Shown: positions 7,428 to 15,872 of the stretch, one piece after another
Layout: every line of letters begins with the position of its first letter
Position numbering within the stretch: position 1 is the stretch's first letter
From: Lysobacter sp. S4-A87
GTDB taxonomy: Bacteria; Pseudomonadota; Gammaproteobacteria; Xanthomonadales; Xanthomonadaceae
Assembly (NCBI RefSeq): GCF_022637455.1
Contig: NZ_CP093341.1
Coordinates: 1,178,001-1,242,000 of the forward strand
Direction: 5' to 3'
DNA length: 64,000 bases
Made by a program: the position numbers and the translations under genes
Notes under the pieces: model-generated
The model's input: the letters and a program-made list of their open reading frames with translations, nothing else
What the model was told of the DNA's origin: nothing
The model's database searches: none

Positions 7428-8174
7428 TCAGGCCGGCTCGAGCACCGGCTCGGCTGCCGCGACCACGATGAACTGGTCCCAGACGCACTTGCCGGCCTTC
7501 TTGCGCAGCTTCTCCAGGCGCGCTTCGTGCGCGGCCTGCTCTTCGGCGGCCACCTGCACGCGCGGACGCGCCGCGGCCGGGTCGGTACGGAAGCTGACCA
7601 CCTCGACCTGCGAGCCGGCGGCGTCGCTGGCAAAACCGATCTCTTCCTGACCCGAGGTCAGGGCGAGGTAGACCTCGGCCAGGATCTGGGCATCGAGCAG
7701 CGCGCCGTGCAGCTGGCGATGCGAGTTGTCCACGCCCAGGCGCTTGCACAACGCATCGAGCGAGTTGCGCTGGCCAGGGAACCGCTGGCGCGCCATCAGC
7801 AGCGTGTCTTCGACGTTGCAGCGTTCGCGCAGGCCGCCGTAATGCGGGCCGACCAGGCGCAGCTCGTTGTCGAGGAAGCCGACGTCGAACGCGGCGTTGT
7901 GGATGATCAGTTCGGCGCCGTCGATGAAGGCGATGAACTCTTCGACGACATCGGCGAACACCGGCTTGTCGGCGAGGAAATCCAGGGTCAGTCCGGTGAC
8001 TTCCTGCGCGCCCTGCTCGAAATCGCAGTCCGGCTTCAGGTAGACGTGGAAGGTGCGTCCACTGGGGCGGCGCTCGATGTATTCCACGCAGCCGATTTCA
8101 ACCACGCGGTTGCCGCGTTCCCAGCTCAGGCCGGTGGTTTCGGTATCAAGGATGATCTGCCGCATCGGCGTCAT
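7428..8174 (-). CDS. dnaQ: DNA polymerase III epsilon subunit (3'-5' proofreading exonuclease)
   Basis: DnaQ (about 248 aa; E. coli 243) proofreads for the replicative polymerase. All DEDDh exonuclease motifs are present: Exo I ILDTETTG, Exo II IIHNAAFDVGFLD, and Exo III with HGALLDAQILAEVY. The C-terminal region that tethers the polymerase alpha subunit (KKAGKCVWDQFIVV) is retained. Two ATGs lie three codons apart (8174 and 8165); the upstream one follows GGGACA. The long in-frame extension above 8174 lacks family similarity. dnaQ and rnhA are co-directional here, whereas in E. coli they are divergent. Confidence 0.95.
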   Translation of the reverse strand: MTPMRQIILDTETTGLSWERGNRVVEIGCVEYIERRPSGRTFHVYLKPDCDFEQGAQEVTGLTLDFLADKPVFADVVEEFIAFIDGAELIIHNAAFDVGFLDNELRLVGPHYGGLRERCNVEDTLLMARQRFPGQRNSLDALCKRLGVDNSHRQLHGALLDAQILAEVYLALTSGQEEIGFASDAAGSQVEVVSFRTDPAAARPRVQVAAEEQAAHEARLEKLRKKAGKCVWDQFIVVAAAEPVLEPA

Positions 8175-8235
8175 TGTCCCACGATCATCGCCTGCCGGGG
8201 CAGGCGGGACGGCATGGAAAGCAGACGGCCGGCCA

Positions 8236-8736
8236 TCAGCGGGCCGCGACCGAGCTGCCACGCAGGCGCTGCGCCTGCAGGCGGGCGAGCACGTCGACGC
8301 GCTCGTTGTCGGGATCGCCGGAGTGGCCCTTCACCCATTTCCACTGGATCGAATGGCGCTGCGCCGCTGCGTGCAGGCGCTCCCACAGATCGCGGTTCTT
8401 GACCGGATCGCCGCCGGCGGTCTTCCAGCCGCGACGGACCCAGTTGCCGATCCACTCGGTGATGCCCTGGCGCACGTACTGCGAGTCGGTGTGGAGGATC
8501 ACATCGCACGGCTCGCTGAGCGTTTCCAGCGCCATGATCGCCGCCATCAGCTCCATGCGGTTGTTGGTGGTGTCGGCCTCGCCGCCGGCGACTTCGCGTT
8601 CGCGACCGCGGAAGCGCAGCAGCGCGGCCCAGCCGCCGGGACCCGGGTTGCCCAGGCAGGCACCGTCGGTATGGATATCGACCTGCTTTCGCTCGTCGGC
8701 CTTGCTTGCGTCGGTCTTGCTTGCGTCAGTACTCAT
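8236..8736 (-). CDS. rnhA: Ribonuclease HI
   Basis: RNase HI (166 aa) cleaves the RNA strand of RNA-DNA hybrids (R-loops, primers). The catalytic DEDD set is visible: Asp in [16 protein letters not shown], Glu in [13 protein letters not shown], Asp in LHTDSQYV, and the final Asp after the flexible His loop ([13 protein letters not shown]). The first 15 residues are a non-conserved extension of three repeats of a (T/A)D(A/E)(S/R)K peptide encoded by 15-bp units. The true fold starts near residue 17 (KQVDIHTDG). It lies 61 bp upstream of dnaQ on the same strand. Confidence 0.95.
   Translation of the reverse strand: MSTDASKTDASKADERKQVDIHTDGACLGNPGPGGWAALLRFRGREREVAGGEADTTNNRMELMAAIMALETLSEPCDVILHTDSQYVRQGITEWIGNWVRRGWKTAGGDPVKNRDLWERLHAAAQRHSIQWKWVKGHSGDPDNERVDVLARLQAQRLRGSSVAAR
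8686..8730. repeat. 15-bp tandem repeat at the start of rnhA (2 good, 1 decayed unit)
   Basis: CTTGCTTGCGTCGGT (8701-8715) and CTTGCTTGCGTCAGT (8716-8730) differ at one base. A degenerate unit precedes them at 8686-8700. On the coding strand they specify the Thr-Asp-Ala-Ser-Lys repeats right after the rnhA start codon. Confidence 0.85.
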
Positions 8737-8801
8737 CGCAGCATTATCGCCGCCATCGCGCGCCTGTAGCAGCCCGATTGCAGATGTCGATCGATTCGCA
8801 C

Positions 8802-9467
8802 CTAGACCTGGCTCCAGCGCAGGTTGCGCAGCGGCGCTGGCGGGATCAGTGCATGCACCCGCTTGTTGACGGTCAGTGCGATGCCGGCGCGCAGGCGATC
8901 GGCGGCGCCGACACCGACTTCCCCGTGGGCCACGCGCCAGTGCGGTCCCAGCCACTGCAGGCTGACCGACTCAACCGCGAACCCGGCGCGGCGCAGCGCC
9001 GACTGCCAGCCGCCGGGATCGTGTGCGTGCAGGCCGGTGCGGGCCCAGCGCGCGCGATATGGACTCCACGGGTTCAGTGCCGCCAGCCACAACGTGCCGC
9101 CGGGCATCAGCATCCGCGCGCATTCGTCCAGGACGAAGTCGATCGAGAAACCGTCGTCGAGCGCGTGCTGGATCAGGATCGCGCCAAACGCCTCGCTGGC
9201 GAACGGCAGCGGCAACCGGCAGCGGACCCCGCCGTCGAAGCCGGCGCCGTTGCGGCGCAAGACCAGCCCGCGGCCTCCGGCAAGGTCCGGCGCAGCGGAC
9301 CCGGCCACGCCGATCCATGCCCAGGGCGCGGCCGGTGGCCGCGACGCCAGCACTCGCGCCATCGCCGCCTCCTGCACCGCCAGCAGGCCCTGCCCAGCCT
9401 CGCTGCTGAACCAGGCGAGCGGCGCATGAGCCGGATCTGGTTGACGGGGGTGGGAACGCGGGGGCAT
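8802..9467 (-). CDS. SAM-dependent methyltransferase, YafS-like
   Basis: This 221-aa class I methyltransferase-like protein has a degenerate motif I ([11 protein letters not shown]) and a clear late motif [18 protein letters not shown]. Its place between rnhA and gloB matches E. coli yafS, a methyltransferase-like protein of unknown substrate, and the sequence pattern ([18 protein letters not shown], then [11 protein letters not shown]) fits that group. Because the SAM glycine loop is weak, activity is uncertain. The start at 9467 leaves a promoter-sized divergent gap to gloB. An in-frame start at 9605 would overlap the divergent gloB start and is unlikely. Confidence 0.75.
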   Translation of the reverse strand: MPPRSHPRQPDPAHAPLAWFSSEAGQGLLAVQEAAMARVLASRPPAAPWAWIGVAGSAAPDLAGGRGLVLRRNGAGFDGGVRCRLPLPFASEAFGAILIQHALDDGFSIDFVLDECARMLMPGGTLWLAALNPWSPYRARWARTGLHAHDPGGWQSALRRAGFAVESVSLQWLGPHWRVAHGEVGVGAADRLRAGIALTVNKRVHALIPPAPLRNLRWSQV

Positions 9468-9603
9468 GGTCGGGGCCGGTTCGGATACTGGTTGGGAGCG
9501 GTTCGTACGGTTGGCCCCGTCGATTGTGCGGCACTCCCACCGCCCACGGGCAAGCTTCCCGGACAAGGTTCCCAGGCTGTCGAGCACCCAAGGATCACTG
9601 CGC

Positions 9604-10371
9604 ATGCGCCTTCAGGCCCTGCCCGCCCTGAATGACAACTACATCTGGGTCTGTGCAGCCGACGACGGCTCGCGCGCCCTGATCGTCGACCCGAGCGAGG
9701 CAGGACCGGTCCTGGCCGCGGCCGAGGCAGGCCTGCAGCCAGCCGGAATCCTGCTGACCCACCACCACCACGACCACATCGGCGGCGTCCCCGGCCTGCT
9801 CGAACGCTGGCCGCGATTGCCGGTGATCGGCCCGGCCGACGAGCGCATCACGACCGCGACCACCCGCGTGGGCGACGGCGACCGGTTCGAGCTGGCCGGC
9901 TGGCAGTTCGAGGTCATTGCCCTGCCCGGCCACACCCTCAGCCACGTGGCCTACGTCGGCCACGACCTGCTGTTCTGCGGCGACACCCTGTTCAGCCTTG
10001 GCTGCGGGCGGCTGTTCGAAGGCACGCCGGCACAGATGCACGGCTCGCTTTCGCGGCTGGCCGCCCTGCCCGGGCAAACCCGGGTCTGTTGCGGACATGA
10101 GTACACGCTCTCAAACGCGGCCTTTGCCCGCGTGGTAGAACCCGGAAACCCGGCGCTGAGGCGTCGCACCGAGGAAGCCCAGACGATGCGCCAGACCGGT
10201 CTACCGACCCTGCCCACCACGATCGCCAGCGAACTGGCGGCCAATCCATTCCTTCGCGTCGACAGTTCCGAGGTACGTACCGCGCTGCAGCGGCAAACCG
10301 GCCAGGCCCCGGCCGACAGCGTGGAAGCATTCGCCCAGTTGCGGCGCTGGAAGGACGGATTCGTCGCGTGA
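9604..10371 (+). CDS. gloB: Hydroxyacylglutathione hydrolase (glyoxalase II)
   Basis: GloB (255 aa) hydrolyses S-lactoylglutathione to D-lactate and glutathione, completing methylglyoxal detoxification. The binuclear zinc motif THHHHDHIGG lies near residues 53-62. Further ligands are in LPGHTLSHVAYVG, FCGDTLFSLGCGRLFEG and CCGHEYTLSNAAFA, followed by the C-terminal glutathione-binding part. The ATG at 9604 starts directly at the conserved MRLQALPALNDNYIW. Its stop overlaps the GTG start of the following mltD-like gene (GTGA). Confidence 0.96.
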   Translation: MRLQALPALNDNYIWVCAADDGSRALIVDPSEAGPVLAAAEAGLQPAGILLTHHHHDHIGGVPGLLERWPRLPVIGPADERITTATTRVGDGDRFELAGWQFEVIALPGHTLSHVAYVGHDLLFCGDTLFSLGCGRLFEGTPAQMHGSLSRLAALPGQTRVCCGHEYTLSNAAFARVVEPGNPALRRRTEEAQTMRQTGLPTLPTTIASELAANPFLRVDSSEVRTALQRQTGQAPADSVEAFAQLRRWKDGFVA

Positions 10372-11588
10372 CCTGCGCCCCTACGTGGCGCCGGCTGGCC
10401 GCCGGACTCCTGCTGGGCGGCGCCATCGCGCTGCCCGCGACCGCCCAGGACAACCCGGCCAACCCGACCACCCCGGCCCCGGCCCCGGCCTCGACGCCGG
10501 CCGCGGTGGCCGGACCGGCCGACCCGGCGACCCGCAATGGTCGCGAGATCTACGAGGACTTCCGCCGCGGACTGGCCGAACCCGAGTGCGAGGCCGGCGG
10601 CGTTTCCAAGCGTTGGCGCCAGCATTTCGCCACCGCCCCCAAGCGCCTGGCCGCCGACGACGACCTGCTGCCGCTGTTCGGTTACGTCGTCGACGCCCTG
10701 CGCCAGGCGCACCTGCCGACCGAATTCGCGCTGATTCCGTTCGTCGAGAGCGGCTATCGCCCCGGCGCACGCAGTCCGGCCGGGCCGGCCGGGTTGTGGC
10801 AGATGATCGCCATCACCGCGCGCAACCATGACGTGCCAATGCGCAAGGGTTACGACGGGCGCCTGTCGCCGGTCGACTCGACCACGGCAGCCGTGCGCTA
10901 CCTCAAGACGCTGCACGGCATGTTCGCAGGCGACTGGCGGCTGACGGTGATGGCCTACAACGCCGGCGAATACCGCGTGCTGGGTGCGCTCAAGCGCAGC
11001 GGCCAGACCGCCCGCGACGCCAGACCCGAACAACTGCAGGGCCTGTCCGACATCACCCAGGCGTACGTCCGCAAGCTGCACGCGCTGTCGTGCCTGATGG
11101 AACAGGCCGACGACCGCGAGGAGTGGCTGCGCTCACTGGATCGCCCCGTGCCGCGACTGCAAGCGGTGACCCTGCCTGCGGACGTCAAGCGCATCGACCA
11201 GTGGGCCACGCGCACCGGCCAGGACAGCGATCAGCTCAAGCGGCTCAATCCGGTCCACGCCGACGGCATCGCCAGCCGACCGGCGCGCATCCTCGCCACG
11301 CCGGCGCCGGCGCCGGCGTCACTGGACCCGGCCGCTGCTGTCGCCGCTTCAGCGGCGCCCACGACCGACGGCGCGCCCGTCGCCGCGGCAGAGCCTTCAC
11401 GCAAGCACAAGGTCCGTCGAGGCGAAAATGCGTCCACCATCGCCAAGCGCTATGACGTGCGCGTCGCCGATCTGATGCAGCGCAATGGCCTGGCCACCAA
11501 CGCCGTGCTCAAGCCCGGTCAGATGCTGGTCATCGATCCGCTCGGCGGCCAGGGCAACCGGGTGCCGAGCGAGGCCGGATCGCCGTAA
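10368..11588 (+). CDS. mltD: Membrane-bound lytic murein transglycosylase D-like (SLT + LysM)
   Basis: This 406-aa exported protein cleaves peptidoglycan glycan strands to 1,6-anhydro products. A signal peptide (about residues 1-27, ending ALPATAQD) is followed by a Pro/Ala-rich linker. The SLT domain has the catalytic Glu in PFVESGYRPGARSPAGPAG plus GLWQM and AYNAGEYRVLGAL. A Pro/Ala spacer leads to one LysM domain (HKVRRGENASTIAKRYDV...LKPGQMLVI) at the end. E. coli MltD has two LysM repeats and a lipobox; neither the second LysM nor a lipobox is seen here. The GTG start overlaps the gloB stop, matching the mltD-gloB adjacency of E. coli. Confidence 0.9.
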   Translation: MTCAPTWRRLAAGLLLGGAIALPATAQDNPANPTTPAPAPASTPAAVAGPADPATRNGREIYEDFRRGLAEPECEAGGVSKRWRQHFATAPKRLAADDDLLPLFGYVVDALRQAHLPTEFALIPFVESGYRPGARSPAGPAGLWQMIAITARNHDVPMRKGYDGRLSPVDSTTAAVRYLKTLHGMFAGDWRLTVMAYNAGEYRVLGALKRSGQTARDARPEQLQGLSDITQAYVRKLHALSCLMEQADDREEWLRSLDRPVPRLQAVTLPADVKRIDQWATRTGQDSDQLKRLNPVHADGIASRPARILATPAPAPASLDPAAAVAASAAPTTDGAPVAAAEPSRKHKVRRGENASTIAKRYDVRVADLMQRNGLATNAVLKPGQMLVIDPLGGQGNRVPSEAGSP

Positions 11589-11747
11589 CAGCGCCGCCGA
11601 CCCTACGCCGCCGCATCGTCAGACAGCGACGACGGCACCCGCAACCGCCACCCGCTGGCGGCTACACTAGAGTCTTTGCTCGACCGTACAAGGCCACTGC
11701 ACTACGGCCACGGCATTACGGTCACAACCATCAGAAGGGAACGGCTC

Positions 11748-12542
11748 ATGGGTTTTCTGCAAGGCAAGCGCGCACTGATCACCGGCATTGCCAGCGAGCG
11801 CTCGATCGCCAGCGGCATCGCTGAGGCCATGCACCGCGAAGGCGCGCAGCTGGCATTCACCTACCAGAACGACAAGCTGAAGTCGCGCGTGGAGTCGGCT
11901 GCGGCCGAATACGGCAGCGACATCGTGCTGCCGCTGGACGTCAGCGATGACGCCCAGATCGCGGCGTGTTTCGAGCAGCTCGGCCAGCGCTGGGGTGACG
12001 GCTTCGACATCCTGGTCCACGCAATCGCTTTCGCTCCGCGCGAGGCCATTGCCGGCCAGTTCCTCGACGGTCTGACCCGCGAGAACTTCGCCATCGCCCA
12101 CGACGTTTCGTCGTACTCGCTGTCGGCGCTGTCCAAGGCGGCGCGTCCGCTGATGAAGGGTCGCAATGGTTCGATCCTGACGTTGAGCTACCTGGGCGCG
12201 GAGCGTGCGCTGGTCGGTTACAACCTGATGGGCGTGGCCAAGGCCAGTCTTGAGGCGTCGGTGCGTTACCTGGCTTGCAACCTCGGCCCGGAAGGCACGC
12301 GCGTCAATGCGATTTCGGCCGGCCCGATCAAGACGCTGGCCGCTGCGGGCATCGCGGGCTTCCGCAAGATCCTCGGCCACGTCGAGGAGAACGCGCCGCT
12401 GCGCCGCACCGTCACCATCGAAGACGTCGGCAATGTCGCTGCGTTCCTGTGCTCGGACCTGGCCAGCGGCGTCACCGGCGAAGTCACTTATGTCGATGCC
12501 GGCTACAACATCCTGGGCATGACGGGGATCGGCAACGAGTGA
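11748..12542 (+). CDS. fabI: Enoyl-[acyl-carrier-protein] reductase (NADH) FabI
   Basis: FabI (264 aa) performs the last reduction of each fatty-acid elongation cycle and is the triclosan/isoniazid-class target. Family features are [16 protein letters not shown] at the NAD site, the Y-x6-Y-x6-K catalytic set in [19 protein letters not shown], and [15 protein letters not shown] for the substrate loop. It ends near [11 protein letters not shown]. The ATG at 11748 is preceded by AGAAGGGA at good spacing; in-frame sequence upstream lacks similarity. It is monocistronic, with its own terminator directly downstream. Confidence 0.96.
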   Translation: MGFLQGKRALITGIASERSIASGIAEAMHREGAQLAFTYQNDKLKSRVESAAAEYGSDIVLPLDVSDDAQIAACFEQLGQRWGDGFDILVHAIAFAPREAIAGQFLDGLTRENFAIAHDVSSYSLSALSKAARPLMKGRNGSILTLSYLGAERALVGYNLMGVAKASLEASVRYLACNLGPEGTRVNAISAGPIKTLAAAGIAGFRKILGHVEENAPLRRTVTIEDVGNVAAFLCSDLASGVTGEVTYVDAGYNILGMTGIGNE

Positions 12543-12568
12543 TCCGTCGCGGATGAAACGCGAGAAAG

Positions 12569-12593
12569 GCCCGGCGATTGCCGGGCTTTTTTT
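12569..12593 (+). terminator. Rho-independent terminator of fabI
   Basis: GCCCGGC / GCCGGGC stem, loop GATT, followed by seven T residues, 27 bp after the fabI stop. Confidence 0.93.
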
Positions 12594-12638
12594 GGTTCTT
12601 GTCCGGGCCAGGGCAAGCGCATCCTGTGTGGCCTACGC

Positions 12639-12713
12639 GTAGCCCGGGTAAGCGCAGCGCACCCGGGGTCATGCGCGTCCGCACCCCGGGTGCGCTGCGC
12701 TCACCCGGGCTAC
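12639..12713. repeat. Inverted pair of GTAG-type REP palindromes (REPIN-like)
   Basis: GTAGCCCGGGTAAGCGCAGC... at 12639-12668 and its inverted copy ending CTAC at 12683-12713 flank a 14-bp spacer. Each unit is itself a stem (CCCGGGT / ACCCGGG). The GTAG head is typical of RAYT-mobilised REPs of xanthomonads. It lies between the converging fabI and ppiD terminators. Confidence 0.85.
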
Positions 12714-12725
12714 AGGGTTGCCGGC

Positions 12726-12750
12726 AAAAAAAAGCCCGGCGTGGCCGGGC
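12726..12750 (-). terminator. Rho-independent terminator of ppiD
   Basis: Read leftward, a GCCCGGC-CAC-GCCGGGC hairpin is followed by eight T residues (A-tract 12726-12733 on the plus strand), 28 bp past the ppiD stop. Confidence 0.92.
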
Positions 12751-12777
12751 TTCTTCCTGTCGCGTCAGTTGGCGCGG

Positions 12778-14757
12778 TCAGAGATTGCGCTCGACCACCG
12801 TCACCTTGACGCGCTTGCGCAGCTGGGTGACCAGCGCGCGCATGTCGTCGGTGCCGCCGATGCGGGCGATCTGCTGCTGCAGCATCTCGCGCTGCTGGGG
12901 CGGCATGGATGCCACGTCGCCCGGCGTTACCTTGCTCACTGCAAACAGCACGATGCGGCCGTCTGCCAGCGGCGCCTGGCCCGGGGTCACCTTGCCGGCG
13001 GCCGGCGCGGCGACGGCGAAGATCGCCTCCGAGGCGCTGGCGTCGGGCACCGGTGCACCACGCGGCACCCCCGGCAGTACCTGCGGCGGCGGCAACTGGC
13101 GCGAGGCTGAGATCGCCTCGAGCGTCTCGCCACCCTTCATGCGTGCCACCAGCGCGTCGGCATCCTTGCGTGCGGCCTGGGCGCTGCGGTCTGCGCGCAC
13201 GGCGGCGATGACCTGGTCGCGCACCTGGGCCAGCGACAACGCGCGCTCAGGCGTATGCGCGGTGACGCGAATCATCACGCTGTGGCCCGGTGCCAGTTCG
13301 ATCGGGTCGCTGATGGTGCCGTCCTGGATCAGGTTGTCGGAGAACGCCGCACGCAGCACCGCCGGATTGGCGGCGATGCCTTCCGGCTTCGTCCGCGCGA
13401 TCGGGCCGAGCTTCTGCAGCGGGATGTTCATCTCGCGCGCGGCCGGTGCCAGCGAAGACGGGTTCTTCAGGGTCAGATCGACCAGGCGGCTGCTGAATTC
13501 GCTGGCCGCACGCTCGCGATCGGCCTCGGCCTGCTCGCGCGCCAGCGATTCACGCGCCTGCTCGAAGCTTTCCTGCGCGCCGCTCTTGAGCTCGCGAAGC
13601 TGGATCACGTGCCAGCCGAACTCGCTCTTGACCGGTGCGCTTACTTCGCCCGACTTCATCGCGAACAACGCGTCCTCGAACGGGCCGACCATCATGCCCT
13701 TGCTGACCCAGCCCAGGTCGCCGCCGGCGGCCTGCGAGCCGGAGTCGTCGCTGTTGGCGCGGGCCAGCGCTGCGAAGTCGGCGCCAGGCGCCTTGGCCTG
13801 CGTGGCCAGCTGCGCCGCCTTCTGCTCGGCGGCCTTCTGCGCGGCCGCGTCGGCACCTTCCGGCACACGCACCAGGATGTGCGAGGCCAGGCGCTGCTCG
13901 GCTTCGACGAAGCGGTTCTTTTCCTGCTCGTAACGCTGGCGCAGCGTCGCGTCATCGGCCGGAGCCGGTGCCGGCAGCGTCGCGCTGTTGATCTCGACGT
14001 ACTCGATCGTCACCGCTTCCGGTGCGCGGTACTGCCCGGCATGGCCCTCGTACCACTTCTGGATTTCCGCGGCACTGACTGCGCCGGTGTCGGCGACCGG
14101 TGCGGGCAACGGCAGCACGCTGACGTCGCGCTGCTCGCCCATCAGCTGCAACAGGCGGTCCATCTCGGCGGCGGTGACGAAATTGCTGGCGGCCACACCC
14201 ACGGTCATCATCGACTGCTGGAGGCTTTCACGCACCTGCTGCTCGAACTGGCGCTCGGTCAACGCCGGCACCTGCGAGGCCAGTGCCAGCTTGTAACGCG
14301 TGTAGTCAAACTTGCCGTCGACCTGGAACGCGGGGACTTCCTGGATCGACTTGCGCACCATCGCATCGCTGACGACCATGCCGTCGCGCTGCGCGGACAG
14401 TTGCTGCACGCGTGCATCGATCAGGCCATCGAGGATCGCGCGCTTGTTCTCGACGCTTTCGAATGCACGCGCATCGAACGCCTCGCCCTGCTGCGCGCGC
14501 TGCTGCTGGCGCGCCTGCTCGAAGCTGCGGCGGAACTCGTCGATGGCAATGGCGTCGTGCTGCCAGAACACCGAAACCGGCCAGAACGACGGCGCCGACG
14601 GCCACCAGGTCGGCGGTGCGTCGATCTTCGCCACCGAGTCGTCGGTGCGCTGGCCGAGGTACTGCTCGATGCCGACAAAGGCGAAGGGAATGATCAGCAG
14701 GCCCAGGATCACGGTGGCGATCCAGCCCGAGGTCTTGTCGCGAAGTTTCTGCAGCAT
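12778..14757 (-). CDS. ppiD: PpiD/SurA-type peptidyl-prolyl isomerase chaperone
   Basis: This 659-aa protein is anchored by one N-terminal membrane helix (about residues 12-33, SGWIATVILGLLIIPFAFVG) with the rest in the periplasm. There it assists folding of proteins emerging from the Sec translocon. A SurA-like N-terminal domain (residues about 60-250) precedes a parvulin rotamase domain near residues 265-370 (RLASHILVRVPEG ... GGDLGWVSKGMMVGPFEDALF ... EFGWHVIQL), then a long helical tail. E. coli PpiD is 623 aa. It is the last gene of the tig-clpP-clpX-lon-hupB-ppiD order, here separated from hupB by three tRNAs and their terminators. Confidence 0.9.
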   Translation of the reverse strand: MLQKLRDKTSGWIATVILGLLIIPFAFVGIEQYLGQRTDDSVAKIDAPPTWWPSAPSFWPVSVFWQHDAIAIDEFRRSFEQARQQQRAQQGEAFDARAFESVENKRAILDGLIDARVQQLSAQRDGMVVSDAMVRKSIQEVPAFQVDGKFDYTRYKLALASQVPALTERQFEQQVRESLQQSMMTVGVAASNFVTAAEMDRLLQLMGEQRDVSVLPLPAPVADTGAVSAAEIQKWYEGHAGQYRAPEAVTIEYVEINSATLPAPAPADDATLRQRYEQEKNRFVEAEQRLASHILVRVPEGADAAAQKAAEQKAAQLATQAKAPGADFAALARANSDDSGSQAAGGDLGWVSKGMMVGPFEDALFAMKSGEVSAPVKSEFGWHVIQLRELKSGAQESFEQARESLAREQAEADRERAASEFSSRLVDLTLKNPSSLAPAAREMNIPLQKLGPIARTKPEGIAANPAVLRAAFSDNLIQDGTISDPIELAPGHSVMIRVTAHTPERALSLAQVRDQVIAAVRADRSAQAARKDADALVARMKGGETLEAISASRQLPPPQVLPGVPRGAPVPDASASEAIFAVAAPAAGKVTPGQAPLADGRIVLFAVSKVTPGDVASMPPQQREMLQQQIARIGGTDDMRALVTQLRKRVKVTVVERNL

Positions 14758-14875
14758 GTCCGGTACGCGTCAGTCGTAAGCCGGACAGTTTAGCCTGCTT
14801 GGAGGCCTGTAAACGCAAGGGCCGCGGGGTTTGGCGGTGGCGACCGGGGGGCGGTTCGCGGTGGCCTGGAGAAGG

Positions 14876-14905
14876 ACCCGGGTGCGCTGCGCTTACCCGG
14901 GCTAC
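14876..14905 (-). repeat. Single GTAG-type REP palindrome
   Basis: ACCCGGGTGCGCTGCGCTTA...CTAC, the same 30-bp element as at 12639, in reverse orientation. It lies between ppiD and the tRNA-Asp terminators. Confidence 0.85.
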
Positions 14906-14909
14906 AGGC

Positions 14910-14935
14910 AAAAAAAACGCGCCGTTTCCGGCGCG
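14910..14935 (-). terminator. Terminator downstream of the tRNA-Val/Asp/Asp run (distal)
   Basis: Read leftward, a CGCGCCG / CGGCGCG stem with a 4-nt loop is followed by eight T residues. It is the second of two consecutive terminators after the tRNAs, insulating ppiD from tRNA transcription. Confidence 0.88.
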
Positions 14936-14967
14936 GTTCAAAAATTAGGGCGCCTTGGGCGCACCTG

Positions 14968-14997
14968 AAAAAAATGAGGCCGCCAGAGGCGGCCTCA
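14968..14997 (-). terminator. Terminator directly after the last tRNA-Asp
   Basis: Read leftward, a perfect 10-bp stem (TGAGGCCGCC / GGCGGCCTCA, 3-nt loop) is followed by seven T residues, 9 bp past the tRNA. Confidence 0.92.
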
Positions 14998-15005
14998 GGT
15001 AAAAC

Positions 15006-15082
15006 TGGCGGAGTGGACGGGACTCGAACCCGCGACCTCCGGCGTGACAGGCCAGCATTCTAACCGACTGAACTACCACTCC
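15006..15082 (-). tRNA. tRNA-Asp(GTC), copy 2
   Basis: 77 nt with encoded CCA; acceptor GGAGTGG, D-arm TAGTTCAGTCGGTTAGAAT, anticodon GTC in loop CTGTCAC, T-arm GGGTTCGAGTCCC. It is identical in sequence to the copy at 15193-15269. Confidence 0.97.
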
Positions 15083-15160
15083 GCGCTTGGAACGCTTTGA
15101 AGCATGGCCCTTGCAGGCCCGGCCCCGGAGAAAACCCGGTGCCCTTACCCTTTGGAAAAC

Positions 15161-15184
15161 AAAGGCGCCGTTCCCGGCGCCTTT
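15161..15184. terminator. Hairpin between the two tRNA-Asp genes
   Basis: A 10-bp stem AAAGGCGCCG / CGGCGCCTTT with loop TTCC and A/T-rich flanks. It may act as a terminator or as a processing/attenuation structure between the duplicate tRNAs. Confidence 0.75.
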
Positions 15185-15192
15185 GGCGAAAC

Positions 15193-15269
15193 TGGCGGAG
15201 TGGACGGGACTCGAACCCGCGACCTCCGGCGTGACAGGCCAGCATTCTAACCGACTGAACTACCACTCC
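15193..15269 (-). tRNA. tRNA-Asp(GTC), copy 1
   Basis: 77-nt tRNA with anticodon GTC and encoded CCA. It is identical to its neighbour at 15006-15082, and the pair looks like a local tandem duplication. Confidence 0.97.
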
Positions 15270-15304
15270 GCACTTCTGAAAACGTTCACAGCCTGGTGCT
15301 TATC

Positions 15305-15379
15305 TGGTGGGTGCTGAGGGTTTCGAACCCCCGACCCTCTCCGTGTAAAGGAGACGCTCTACCGCTGAGCTAAGCACCC
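15305..15379 (-). tRNA. tRNA-Val(TAC)
   Basis: 75 nt with encoded CCA; acceptor GGGTGCT, D-arm TAGCTCAGCGGTAGAGC, anticodon loop TTTACAC (TAC), T-arm GGGGGTTCGAAACCC. It is 14 bp downstream of the hupB stop on the same strand, so it is probably co-transcribed. Confidence 0.97.
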
Positions 15380-15392
15380 GCGTGCGAGTCGC

Positions 15393-15665
15393 TTAGTTTA
15401 CGGCATCCTTGAGCGCCTTGCCAGCCTTGAACGAAGGATTCTTCGAGGCCTTGATCTTGATCGTCTCGCCGGTCTTCGGGTTGCGGCCCTGACGGGCGGC
15501 GCGCTTGCGGACCTGGAACGTGCCGAAGCCGACCAGCGTCACCGTGTCGCCCTTCTTCAGCGCCTTGGTGACGACGCTGATCACTGCGTCGACGGCGTTG
15601 GCGGCATCGGTCTTGGACAGCTCTGCAGCTTCGGCGACGGCGCCAACAAACTCAGCCTTGTTCAT
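15393..15665 (-). CDS. hupB: DNA-binding protein HU-beta
   Basis: HU (90 aa) is a histone-like dimer that bends and compacts DNA. It shows [20 protein letters not shown] at the start, the [20 protein letters not shown] body, and the DNA-clasping arm [19 protein letters not shown]. It ends in the usual KALKDAVN. The start at 15665 matches the family; an upstream in-frame ATG (15698) would add 11 non-conserved residues. It sits directly downstream of lon as in many gammaproteobacteria, 207 bp away, so it probably has its own promoter. tRNA-Val follows closely. Confidence 0.97.
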   Translation of the reverse strand: MNKAEFVGAVAEAAELSKTDAANAVDAVISVVTKALKKGDTVTLVGFGTFQVRKRAARQGRNPKTGETIKIKASKNPSFKAGKALKDAVN

Positions 15666-15872
15666 TCGTTTTGACTCCCTGTGCGGATGTTGCCGCATGT
15701 TCTGAGAATCGGGACATGCGCCCGATCGACTGGTGCCGCGCAGATGCTGAAGTGATCAGCTATCTGCGCGGACGCAGCCGTTATACCAGCGGCATTTTAG
15801 GGGTGCAAGCCTGAAAGCTAGCTGTGGCGCGGCTTCCAGCGTGATCGAGTTGATCGGAACAAGTGCAACCGA

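Noticed and set aside
15305-15379. tRNA-Val as an integration (att) site
   Set aside because: No duplicated tRNA 3' end or integrase nearby.
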